Source of the DNA: Oscillibacter sp.
GTDB lineage: Bacteria > Bacillota > Clostridia > Oscillospirales > Oscillospiraceae
Reading direction: 5' to 3'
Assembly: GCA_017380995.1 (NCBI GenBank)
Contig: JAFOCY010000101.1
Coordinates: 1-5,916 of the forward strand
DNA: 5,916 nucleotides
Within the stretch, counting starts at the first letter, position 1. The number at the start of each line of letters is the position of its first letter. Below are positions 1-5,916 of the stretch, one piece after another. Made by a program: the position numbers and the translations under genes. The notes below the pieces were generated by a model that did not search any database, was not told where the DNA came from, and was given only the letters and a program-made list of their open reading frames with translations.

Positions 1-652
<652 letters not shown>

Positions 653-682
653 GATCGTTCCACTCCTAACGTAGATTGCCCC

Positions 683-1867
683 TCACGGCGTTTCCAGTAA
701 AATAGGGGCCAATTCCCCGATGCTCTCCTCGCACTCCGCCCGGAGCGTCACTTCCAATGTGCCGCTGCGCGCTTTGGCGGTGCAGAGGGAGGAACTGACG
801 GTGCCGTAAGGCTCCACTTCCCGATGAAGGCGGTCTTCCAGGACGGCCCGGCCCAGCTCCTCCAGAGCGGCGGGGTCGGCGGCGGCCGGCTGCGTTTCAA
901 AAAACTGCCACTTCTCCTGCTCCACCGTCACCGGCAGGGGCACACCCAGGAAGCTTAGTTTCATTCGTTTTGTTATTTTATCATAGTTTCGTCCTTCGAT
1001 GCTACTGTTTCCAAAGAATTTTACCCGTTTCTTTCCGAAAATCAGGGAGTATCCCGTCTTTTCCCCGGCATAGACCTTCTTTTGGACCGTCAGGGGCAAT
1101 TTTGCCGTCAGGGTATGCCAGGTGCGGCCCTTTACCTCTCCCAATCCCGCCGTGGTCCGGGCGCCGAAATTCTCCGTGTCCTCCACGCCGGAGATGAGGA
1201 TCTGTCCCTCCTCCACGCTCATGCCCTCCACCACGCACTTCACGCCGGAAAAGGCGTGGATCTCCAGCACCAGCCCCGCCCGCCGGGCCACCAGATTGGA
1301 AAGCGCCTTGCGGTCCACCGTCTCCGGGACCGGCACCCGTTCCCGGACCTGGACGCTGGCCCGGCAGCCGGAGACGTTCACCGTCAGCCACACCAGCTCC
1401 GGAAGCTCCAGCAAAATGCGGTTTCGCAGGTCCTCTCCGTCCAGGGACAGCCCAAAGCTCCCGATGCCCACCCCCTGCTCCTCCAGGGCGCGGAGGATCA
1501 CCTCGTCAGGGAGGGTCTCGTTTCCCTCGATGGTAAACTCCCAGATGAAAAAGGACCCCAGCACCAGCCACAGCCCCACCGCTACCGCCCCGGCGGCCAG
1601 GGCGGGACGACTGAGAAGGCGGCGCAGGGTATAGGGGGCCCCGGAGCGGCGCAGGGGCGTGACGCTGCACTCCAGCTTCCCCGCCGCCCGCCGAAGCTCC
1701 CGGAAATCGGCGCGGCTGAGGCGGCAGGTGAAGGCAGTCTCGCTTTCCCACTGCAGATCCCAGAAGCCCAGGTCCCTTGCAGCGCAGAGGTTCAAAACCC
1801 GCTCGGGGAAGGCGCTCTCCACCCGCACCAGTACCTGCCCCCGCAGGTAGTTCACCGCCCGGCTCAT
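683..1867 (-). CDS. yqfD: Sporulation protein YqfD
   Basis: A 394-residue protein, close to the ~398 residues of B. subtilis YqfD. The N-terminal ~85 residues are soluble (MSRAVNYLRGQVLVRVES...), followed by a single membrane segment at about residues 88-110 and a large C-terminal domain presumably on the far side of the membrane. In Bacillus the gene belongs to the mother-cell (sigma-E) programme and is needed for efficient spore formation; its biochemical activity is unknown. I chose ATG at 1867-1865 over an in-frame ATG at 1888. It overlaps the yqfC stop as ATGA and has GGAGGG 9 nt upstream, indicating translational coupling. Residues ~110-181 resemble an FtsQ/DivIB-type POTRA fold (see findings). 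A strikingly AT-rich patch lies at about 955-1040. Identity rests on length, topology and the yqfC-yqfD-phoH order. Confidence 0.9.
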   Translation of the reverse strand: MSRAVNYLRGQVLVRVESAFPERVLNLCAARDLGFWDLQWESETAFTCRLSRADFRELRRAAGKLECSVTPLRRSGAPYTLRRLLSRPALAAGAVAVGLWLVLGSFFIWEFTIEGNETLPDEVILRALEEQGVGIGSFGLSLDGEDLRNRILLELPELVWLTVNVSGCRASVQVRERVPVPETVDRKALSNLVARRAGLVLEIHAFSGVKCVVEGMSVEEGQILISGVEDTENFGARTTAGLGEVKGRTWHTLTAKLPLTVQKKVYAGEKTGYSLIFGKKRVKFFGNSSIEGRNYDKITKRMKLSFLGVPLPVTVEQEKWQFFETQPAAADPAALEELGRAVLEDRLHREVEPYGTVSSSLCTAKARSGTLEVTLRAECEESIGELAPILLETP

Positions 1868-2154
1868 TCCGTCAGGCCCTCCAGCCATGCAACAGCGCAG
1901 ATTCTCCCGCCGATGCGCAGCTCCTCCGCCGTCATGGCGGTCAGGTGCAGTCCCCTTCCCTCCACCCGCACGATGCCCGCGGTGGTGTTGGCGTCGATGC
2001 GCTCGGCGGAGTAGGACAGCAGCCCCGTGTGGTGCTCCAGATAGACCTCCCGGCTCCCCACCATCTCCAGATGGGGCAATCCCGCCACGATGTCCGCCGG
2101 CAGGTCAAACCGCTCCGCCAGGTCCGCCAGTACTTTTCTTCCCCGTTTTTCCAT
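1864..2154 (-). CDS. yqfC: Sporulation protein YqfC (YabP/YqfC family)
   Basis: A small 96-residue protein, matching the ~93 residues of B. subtilis YqfC. Recognisable family features are the N-terminal stretch ending in LPHLEMVGSREVYLEHH, the segment ANTTAGIVRVEGRGL and a C-terminal LRIGGRI block. There is no signal peptide or membrane segment, so it is probably a soluble protein. In Bacillus it is a sigma-E-dependent spore protein of unknown activity, next to yqfD. ATG at 2154-2152 is chosen because AGAGGTGAG lies directly upstream. A TTG six codons earlier would place that ribosome binding site inside the gene. Its stop codon overlaps the yqfD start (ATGA). It heads the yqfC-yqfD-phoH unit and is divergent from the YlbJ-like gene. 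Confidence 0.92.
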   Translation of the reverse strand: MEKRGRKVLADLAERFDLPADIVAGLPHLEMVGSREVYLEHHTGLLSYSAERIDANTTAGIVRVEGRGLHLTAMTAEELRIGGRICAVAWLEGLTE

Positions 2155-2234
2155 GTTCTCACCTCTTGGCAAAGTCTATGCGCCCCTTCCTCCCGGCATA
2201 CCGGGCGCCGCGGCAGCATAAGGTGAGAGCGGTG
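2155..2234. promoter_or_regulatory. Divergent intergenic region between yqfC and ylbJ-like gene
   Basis: This 80-nt gap must hold the control signals for both outward-facing units. It shows a ribosome binding site on each side: AGAGGTGAG at 2158-2166 on the minus strand for yqfC, and AGGTG at 2221-2225 on the plus strand for the membrane protein. It contains no good sigma-A promoter. CATACC at 2197-2202 on the plus strand and CATAGACT at 2180-2173 on the minus strand resemble the sigma-E -10 consensus CATACAMT, but I find no convincing -35 for either. The minus-strand copy would start transcription almost inside the yqfC ribosome binding site. The promoter role is inferred from gene orientation; the exact elements are uncertain. 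Confidence 0.45.
2192..2205. repeat. Small GC-rich inverted repeat in divergent gap
   Basis: CCCGG (2192-2196) and CCGGG (2201-2205) are exact inverted complements around the 4-nt loop CATA. It lies near the middle of the yqfC/ylbJ-like gap. It could be an operator half-site pair for a dimeric regulator, a short hairpin in the leader of one transcript, or chance in GC-rich DNA. There is no T-tract, so it is not a terminator. Confidence 0.4.
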
Positions 2235-3143
2235 ATGGATATGAAGATCAGATATGGACCCTTGTGCCTGCTCAGCGCCCTGGGGGTCTTGTTTTTAGCA
2301 GAAAGCACCTCGATCCGCGCTGCCACGACCGAGGCCCTGGCACTGTGCGCCGCCTCGGTGATCCCGGCCCTGTTTCCCTTTCTGGTGGTGAGCTCTCTCC
2401 TCCTTTCCTGCGGTTTGGGAGAATGGGCGGCGGTGCATCTGGCGGGGTTTATGACGCCTTTGTTCCGCCTTCCCGGCTGCGCCGCCTCGGCCCTGCTGCT
2501 GGGCCTTGTGGGGGGCTATCCTGTAGGGGTCCGGACAGCGGCCCAGCTGTACCGCCAGGGGAGCCTGACGAAAAACGAAGCCTCCCGGCTTTTGACCTTT
2601 TGCAACAACGCAAGCCCCGTGTTTTTGATCTCCGTCCTGGGGCAGGGGGTCTTCGGGAGCTTTTCCGCGGGGCTATGGCTGTGGCTGGTCCACCTCTCCT
2701 CCGCCCTTTTGACGGGACTGCTGTTCCGCCGAACCGAGGCCCGGGACCCCACGGTGCCGCGCGTCGGAGAGGTGCGGGCGGTGCACCTCCCCTCCGCCTT
2801 TGTCCGCGCCGTCACGGAGAGCACCTCCGCCATGATCTCCATCTGCGGTTTCGTCACTCTCTTTTACGTCCTCTCCCGGCCCCTGGCCGCCCTGGGGGGA
2901 AGCGTGGGGGCGGCCCTGACCGGTGGAGTGGAGCTTTTTTCCCTGACGCCCCTTTTAAAGGCGGACGGCGTGGGCTTCGTTCTCGCCTCCGCCTGCACCG
3001 CCTGGGGCGGCGTGAGCCTGCACTGCCAGAGCGCCGCCGTGCTGGAGGGAAGCGGCCTGAGCCCCCGGTGGTGCGTGGTGGGCAAGGCCGTCCAAGGCCT
3101 TTTTGCCGCCGCCCTGGCCGCCCTGGTCTGGGGCCGGATATAG
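2235..3143 (+). CDS. YlbJ-like sporulation integral membrane protein (nucleoside-recognition/Gate family)
   Basis: Encodes 302 residues, very hydrophobic, with about seven or eight likely membrane segments (roughly 7-22, 36-60, 83-97, 126-138, 144-165, 198-215, 245-262, 284-300). Family signatures are GGYPVG at 93-98, FCNNASPVF at 122-130 (compare the NNSGP-type motif of YlbJ) and AWGGVSLHCQS near 256-266. Two Gate-like halves are visible, at about 36-165 and 187-300. YlbJ is a mother-cell membrane protein needed for heat-resistant spores in Bacillus; its cargo is unknown. This copy is about 100 residues shorter than B. subtilis YlbJ, so it may be a related nucleoside-recognition-domain protein and not the strict orthologue; I leave the symbol empty. 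ATG 2235 is chosen because AGGTG lies 9 nt upstream; ATG 2241 and GTG 2232 are alternatives. Divergence from yqfC-yqfD supports a role in sporulation. Confidence 0.82.
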   Translation: MDMKIRYGPLCLLSALGVLFLAESTSIRAATTEALALCAASVIPALFPFLVVSSLLLSCGLGEWAAVHLAGFMTPLFRLPGCAASALLLGLVGGYPVGVRTAAQLYRQGSLTKNEASRLLTFCNNASPVFLISVLGQGVFGSFSAGLWLWLVHLSSALLTGLLFRRTEARDPTVPRVGEVRAVHLPSAFVRAVTESTSAMISICGFVTLFYVLSRPLAALGGSVGAALTGGVELFSLTPLLKADGVGFVLASACTAWGGVSLHCQSAAVLEGSGLSPRWCVVGKAVQGLFAAALAALVWGRI

Positions 3144-3147
3144 AAAC

Positions 3148-3180
3148 ACCCTCCGTCGCCATTTTTCGACAACGGAGGGT
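3148..3180. terminator. Probable bidirectional terminator between convergent genes
   Basis: ACCCTCCGT (3148-3156) and ACGGAGGGT (3172-3180) form a 9-bp stem with a 15-nt loop, beginning 4 nt after the YlbJ-like stop. On the plus strand the stem is followed by ATTTTCATTT, a moderately good T-tract. On the minus strand the following bases are GTTTCTA, a weaker tract, so termination of deoC-deoD here is less certain. The position between two convergent genes supports the call. Confidence 0.8.
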
Positions 3181-3200
3181 ATTTTCATTTGCTTAGTTTA

Positions 3201-3219
3201 CGAATTGTATTCGCTTTTT
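3201..3219 (+). terminator. Possible second, weak terminator hairpin
   Basis: CGAAT (3201-3205), loop TGT and ATTCG (3209-3213) form a 5-bp stem followed by C and five Ts (3215-3219) on the plus strand. It lies just before the deoD stop codon on the opposite strand. The stem is AT-rich and weak, so it may be a backup stop for read-through past the hairpin at 3148-3180, or chance. Confidence 0.3.
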
Positions 3220-3220
3220 C

Positions 3221-3937
3221 TCACTTGGCATCCATACGGACGGCCACTTCCAGGGCGATCTCCATCATGTTGCGGAAGGAGGTCTGGCGGTCCTCAGTGG
3301 AAAGCTCAGCGCCGGTGACGATGCTGTCGGAAATGGTGCAGATGGCCAGAGCCCGCTTGCCTGCCTCGGCGGCGTTGCAGTAGAGGGCGTAGGACTCCAT
3401 CTCGGCGGCCAGAACGCCCATCTCGGCCCACTTGAGGGTATCGCCGGCCTTGTTGTAGAAGATGTCGGAGGAGAGGAGGCTGCCCACGTTGGGCTCCACG
3501 CCCTTCTCACGGGCAACGGCCACAGCGGTCTCCAGCAGCTCGAAGTTGGCGATGGCGGCGAAGTTGCCGGGCAGGCCGAACTGGTGGGCGTAGTTGGAGT
3601 CAGAGCAGACGCCCTGGGCCATGACGATATCCTGGAGCTGGAGCTTTTCGGTCATGGCGCCGGCGGAGCCGATGCGCAGGATGTTCTCCACGCCGAAGAA
3701 GTGGAACAGCTCATGGGAATAGATGGCCATAGAGGGGCAGCCCATGCCGGAGGCCATCACGCTGACCTTCACGCCCTTGTAGGTGCCGGTGTAGCCCTGG
3801 ACGCCGCGGACGTTGTTCACCAGGACCGCGTCTTCCAGGAAAGTCTCTGCGATGAATTTTGCCCGCAGGGGGTCACCGGGCATCAGAACGGTTTTTGCGA
3901 ATGCGCCTTCCGGGGCGTTGTTGTGAGGGGTTCCCAT
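3221..3937 (-). CDS. deoD: Purine nucleoside phosphorylase, DeoD type
   Basis: A 238-residue cytoplasmic enzyme of the hexameric (E. coli-type) PNP family, full length (E. coli 239). It phosphorolyses purine ribo- and deoxyribonucleosides to free base and (deoxy)ribose-1-phosphate. Visible family elements are TPH at 3-5, MPGDPLRAK at 19-27, NNVRG at 41-45, RIGSAG at 88-93, EMES at 179-182 and ISDS at 202-205. Ser203, Asp204 and Arg217 align with the catalytic positions of the E. coli enzyme; the Asp/Arg pair is what lets this type accept adenosine as well as inosine and guanosine. It begins 2 nt after the deoC stop. Its best ribosome binding site, AAAGGAGG at 3958-3951, lies inside the last deoC codons, 13 nt from the ATG, so translation is probably coupled to deoC. 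Confidence 0.97.
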   Translation of the reverse strand: MGTPHNNAPEGAFAKTVLMPGDPLRAKFIAETFLEDAVLVNNVRGVQGYTGTYKGVKVSVMASGMGCPSMAIYSHELFHFFGVENILRIGSAGAMTEKLQLQDIVMAQGVCSDSNYAHQFGLPGNFAAIANFELLETAVAVAREKGVEPNVGSLLSSDIFYNKAGDTLKWAEMGVLAAEMESYALYCNAAEAGKRALAICTISDSIVTGAELSTEDRQTSFRNMMEIALEVAVRMDAK

Positions 3938-3939
3938 AA

Positions 3940-4614
3940 TCAGTAAGTATCCTCCTTTAAATTTTCAGTGTTTTTCACTGCTTTTACGATCCTGCTGGTA
4001 CCCAGGCGCTCGGCGCCCAGGGCGATAAAGTCCTCCGCGTCATCCAGTGTGGCGATGCCGCCGGCAGCCTTGATCTTCACATGGGGGGCCACATGGGCCT
4101 TGAAGAGGGCCACATCCTCCCTCGTTGCGCCTCCGCCGCCAAAGCCGGTGGAGGTCTTGATGTACTCCGCGCCGGAGTCGGAGACGATGGCGCAGAGCTT
4201 GATCTTCTCTTCCTCCGTAAGCAGGCAGGTCTCGATGATGACCTTTAAGAGCTTTCCCTTGCAGGAAGCCTTGATAGCCCGGATTTCGGAGAGGATCTCC
4301 TCCCACTTTTGATCCTTCACCCAGCCCAGGTTCACCACCATGTCCACTTCCGCCGCGCCGTTATCCACCGCGTCAGAGGCCATAAAGCACTTGGCCGCCG
4401 TGGTTGCATAGCCGTTGGGGAAGCCGATGACGGTGCAGATGGGGAGCTTGCCCGCAACATACTCTGCCGCCTCACGGACATAGGAGGCCGGGATGCACAC
4501 GCTGGCGCAGCCGTACTTCATGCCATCGTCGCAGATGGCCCGGATCTCGTCCCAGGTGGCGGTCTGGCTCAACAGCGTGTGGTCACACATGGCCAGGATC
4601 TTCTTCACATCCAT
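3940..4614 (-). CDS. deoC: Deoxyribose-phosphate aldolase
   Basis: A 224-residue cytoplasmic class I aldolase, the usual length for short DeoC proteins. It cleaves 2-deoxyribose-5-phosphate to acetaldehyde and glyceraldehyde-3-phosphate, feeding deoxynucleoside sugars into glycolysis. The Schiff-base lysine is Lys153 in YIKTSTGF (151-158). Asp91 in EVDMVVN and Lys182 in KIKAAGG correspond to the E. coli active-site Asp102 and Lys201. Other family blocks are CDHTLL at 10-15 and the IGFPNG motif at 63-68. ATG 4614 has AAGGAG 8 nt upstream. It is the first gene of a deoC-deoD pair, driven by the promoter at 4644-4673. Phosphopentomutase (deoB), which links the two reactions, is not in this window. 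Confidence 0.97.
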   Translation of the reverse strand: MDVKKILAMCDHTLLSQTATWDEIRAICDDGMKYGCASVCIPASYVREAAEYVAGKLPICTVIGFPNGYATTAAKCFMASDAVDNGAAEVDMVVNLGWVKDQKWEEILSEIRAIKASCKGKLLKVIIETCLLTEEEKIKLCAIVSDSGAEYIKTSTGFGGGGATREDVALFKAHVAPHVKIKAAGGIATLDDAEDFIALGAERLGTSRIVKAVKNTENLKEDTY

Positions 4615-4643
4615 GCCGAAAACTCCTTTTTCACATTTTTTTC

Positions 4644-4673
4644 ATTATAGCATGGATGGGAAAGAAGATGCAA
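4644..4673 (-). promoter_or_regulatory. Sigma-A promoter for deoC-deoD
   Basis: On the minus strand the -10 is a perfect TATAAT (4649-4644) preceded by TGC, an extended -10. The -35 candidate TTGCAT (4673-4668) is 18 nt away and matches 3 of 6 consensus positions. Transcription would start near 4637, giving a leader of about 20 nt before deoC that contains an A-rich run and the AAGGAG site. The extended -10 can compensate for the weak -35. Confidence 0.8.
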
Positions 4674-4705
4674 TGCCTTTTGCGCCGCTTGTAATGCTTT
4701 GCCCC
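4670..4705. repeat. Imperfect direct repeat between divergent promoters
   Basis: GCAATGCCTTTTGCGCC (4670-4686) and GTAATGCTTTGCCCC (4691-4705) align with two single-base gaps and two mismatches, sharing AATGC, TTT, GC and CC. The starts are 21 nt apart, about two helical turns. The first copy touches the -35 of the deoC promoter and the second overlaps the -35 of the plus-strand promoter. This is a candidate operator for one regulator acting on both, but no known site is recognised. Confidence 0.4.
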
Positions 4706-4717
4706 AGGTGCTATAAT
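4689..4717 (+). promoter_or_regulatory. Sigma-A promoter for the exported protease gene
   Basis: TTGTAA (4689-4694) and TATAAT (4712-4717) are separated by the optimal 17 nt, and the -10 is preceded by TGC (extended -10). The -35 matches 4 of 6 consensus positions. Transcription would start near 4724, about 21 nt before the ATG at 4745. This looks like a strong housekeeping promoter, so the gene is probably expressed during vegetative growth. Confidence 0.85.
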
Positions 4718-4744
4718 ACGGATAATCTTCTTTGGGAGGTCCCT

Positions 4745-5916
4745 ATGAAAAAACGTCTGGTGTGCCTGCTTCTGTGCCTATCTTTGTGTGTCCCCTTCGC
4801 CTCCGCTCTGGAGGGGGAGGCGCGCCGCGCCGCGGACACCCTCCGGTCCTGCGGTCTGGTGCAGGGCACCCCGGCGGGGGATGATCTGGAAAGCCTTTGT
4901 ACCCGCGCCCAGGCCCTGGTGCTTTTATATCGGCTGGGCGGCTTCCCGGCAGGCCAAGGCACGCCCTACGCCGATGTCCCTGCCTGGGCGGCAGCGGAGG
5001 TCTCGGCCCTCTCCGGCGCAGGCATCCTGGCAGGTATTTTTGACCCGCCCCTGCTTCAGGGCGGGGAGTACATCAGCCCCGACGAGTGGAGCGCCCTGCT
5101 GCTGCGCCTTTGCGGCATTGAAACGCAGGCGGAGGACGCGGCCCTCTATGCCCGGCGGCTGGGCGTGATCCCCCGGGAATACACCAGTCCCCTGAGCCGG
5201 GGGGAGGTGTTTGAGATGACCTGCAGCGCCCTTTCCTACGCCTATGACGGTGCCACGCTGGCCCAGCATCTGGGACTGGAAGCTCCCGGTGAGCGGCTTT
5301 TGGAGCTGCGGGAGGTGGCGGACCACGCTTCCGCCGCCGTATTCTCCCTGGAGTGCTATGCAAACCAGCGCTCTTACGACAAGGGCAAGCTCTGCGCCCT
5401 GGGCACCGGCTTTTTCCTCACTGCGGACGGCGTGGCCGTCACCTGCCACCATGTGCTCGAAAAGGCGGAAATGGCCACCGTGATCCTCTCCACCGGTGAG
5501 GAATTTCCGGTGGAGGGCGTTCTCTGGTTCGATGAGGCTGCGGACCTGGCCCTCATCCGCGTGAGCCCCACCTCTGTGGACGAATTCATCACCACCCCCG
5601 CCTTTGCCACCCTCCCCCTCACCACATCCCGGGAGGTCTATCCCGGTGACCGGGTCTACACCATCGGAAATGCCCTTGGCATCGGCCTGTCCGTTTCGGA
5701 AGGAGCGGTGGCCTCGGTGGGCATGGACGCCACCCTCACCGACCTTCCCGTCATCGTTTCCAGCGCCCCCATCTCCCCGGGCAGCAGCGGCGGCCCCCTC
5801 TTCAACCAGTACGGCCGGGTGGTGGCCGTCACCGCCGGGGCCTACACCGAGGGAAACAGCCTTTATATCTCCATCCCCGCCGACTGCCTGATGGAGCTGG
5901 ATCTCACCACCCTCAC
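4745..5916 (+). CDS. Exported SLH-repeat and trypsin-like serine protease, 3' end cut by window edge
   Basis: Open from ATG 4745 to the window end (390 residues, no stop). GGGAGG at 4734-4739 lies 5 nt before the start. Residues 1-21 form a signal peptide: MKKR, a hydrophobic core and ASA before the likely cleavage site. Residues ~25-180 contain degenerate SLH (S-layer homology) repeats; the clearest runs from CTRAQALVLLYRLGG (52-66) through YADVPAWAAAEVSALSGAGILAG (75-97) to ISPDEWSALLLRLCG (110-124). Such repeats usually bind secondary cell-wall polymers and hold the protein at the surface. Residues ~195-385 are a chymotrypsin-fold (S1, DegP/HtrA-like) protease domain: GTGFFLTADG with His236 (TCHHVL), Asp267 (ADLALI) and Ser348 (SPGSSGGPL). 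The triad is complete, so it is probably active outside the cell. Whether a PDZ domain follows cannot be seen. The natural substrate is unknown. Confidence 0.88.
   Translation, partial: MKKRLVCLLLCLSLCVPFASALEGEARRAADTLRSCGLVQGTPAGDDLESLCTRAQALVLLYRLGGFPAGQGTPYADVPAWAAAEVSALSGAGILAGIFDPPLLQGGEYISPDEWSALLLRLCGIETQAEDAALYARRLGVIPREYTSPLSRGEVFEMTCSALSYAYDGATLAQHLGLEAPGERLLELREVADHASAAVFSLECYANQRSYDKGKLCALGTGFFLTADGVAVTCHHVLEKAEMATVILSTGEEFPVEGVLWFDEAADLALIRVSPTSVDEFITTPAFATLPLTTSREVYPGDRVYTIGNALGIGLSVSEGAVASVGMDATLTDLPVIVSSAPISPGSSGGPLFNQYGRVVAVTAGAYTEGNSLYISIPADCLMELDLTTL

Noticed and set aside
1868..1888. Upstream ATG start for yqfD at 1888
   Set aside because: The ATG at 1867 forms an ATGA overlap with the yqfC stop and has GGAGGG 9 nt upstream; the extra seven residues (MAGGPDG) look non-coding.
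1082..2014. Long open frame of 310 codons on the plus strand opposite yqfD and yqfC
   Set aside because: Gln/Pro/His/Arg-rich translation with no family likeness; it is the antisense shadow of GC-rich coding sequence for two recognised proteins.
2155..2172. Upstream TTG start for yqfC
   Set aside because: It would put the AGAGGTGAG ribosome binding site inside the gene; the ATG at 2154 is better placed and gives the usual family length.
2173..2180. CATAGACT on the minus strand as sigma-E -10 for yqfC
   Set aside because: It matches 7 of 8 consensus bases but would start transcription at about 2166, at the very edge of the ribosome binding site, and no good -35 lies 14-15 nt upstream.
2264..3196. 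310-codon plus-strand frame overlapping the YlbJ-like gene
   Set aside because: Arg/Gly/Pro-rich out-of-frame shadow with no ribosome binding site, and it runs through the terminator hairpin.
4778..4789. Possible lipobox (LSLC, residues 12-15) in the protease signal peptide
   Set aside because: Leu just before Cys does not fit the lipobox, and an ASA cleavage site follows at residues 19-21, favouring ordinary signal peptidase I.
4925..5452. 175-codon minus-strand frame opposite the protease gene
   Set aside because: Shadow of the plus-strand reading frame, which has a signal peptide, SLH-like repeats and a full catalytic triad.

Overview
The window looks like ordinary chromosome from a GC-rich, anaerobic, spore-forming member of the Clostridia, possibly an Oscillospiraceae-type gut bacterium. 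This is inferred from three things: spore-formation genes of the Firmicutes (yqfC, yqfD and a YlbJ-like membrane protein), a secreted protein with SLH-type repeats, and high-GC codon use with Firmicutes-style AGGAGG ribosome binding sites. No taxonomic search could be run. I see no mobile element, CRISPR array, RNA gene or clearly undescribed system.

Left part (1-2154, minus strand): the cluster reads yqfC, then yqfD, then phoH, with phoH running off the left edge. This is the order known from Bacillus subtilis. yqfC and yqfD overlap by ATGA and phoH follows after 30 nt, so they look like one transcription unit. An 80-nt divergent gap (2155-2234) with a small CCCGG/CCGGG hairpin separates them from a plus-strand gene (2235-3143) for a YlbJ-like polytopic membrane protein. 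Two spore-formation units therefore fire outward from one gap.

Middle part (3144-4614): the YlbJ-like gene converges on a minus-strand deoxynucleoside salvage pair, deoC then deoD. A hairpin between them can serve as terminator. DeoD phosphorolyses purine (deoxy)nucleosides. DeoC cleaves deoxyribose-5-phosphate to acetaldehyde and glyceraldehyde-3-phosphate. The connecting phosphopentomutase is not in the window.

Right part (4615-5916): a 130-nt gap holds two well-formed divergent promoters, each with TGC-TATAAT, one for deoC-deoD and one for the rightmost gene. Between them lies an imperfect direct repeat with 21-nt spacing that touches both -35 boxes. The rightmost gene (from 4745, open at the right edge) encodes an exported protein with a signal peptide, SLH-like repeats and a trypsin-like serine protease domain with a complete His-Asp-Ser triad.
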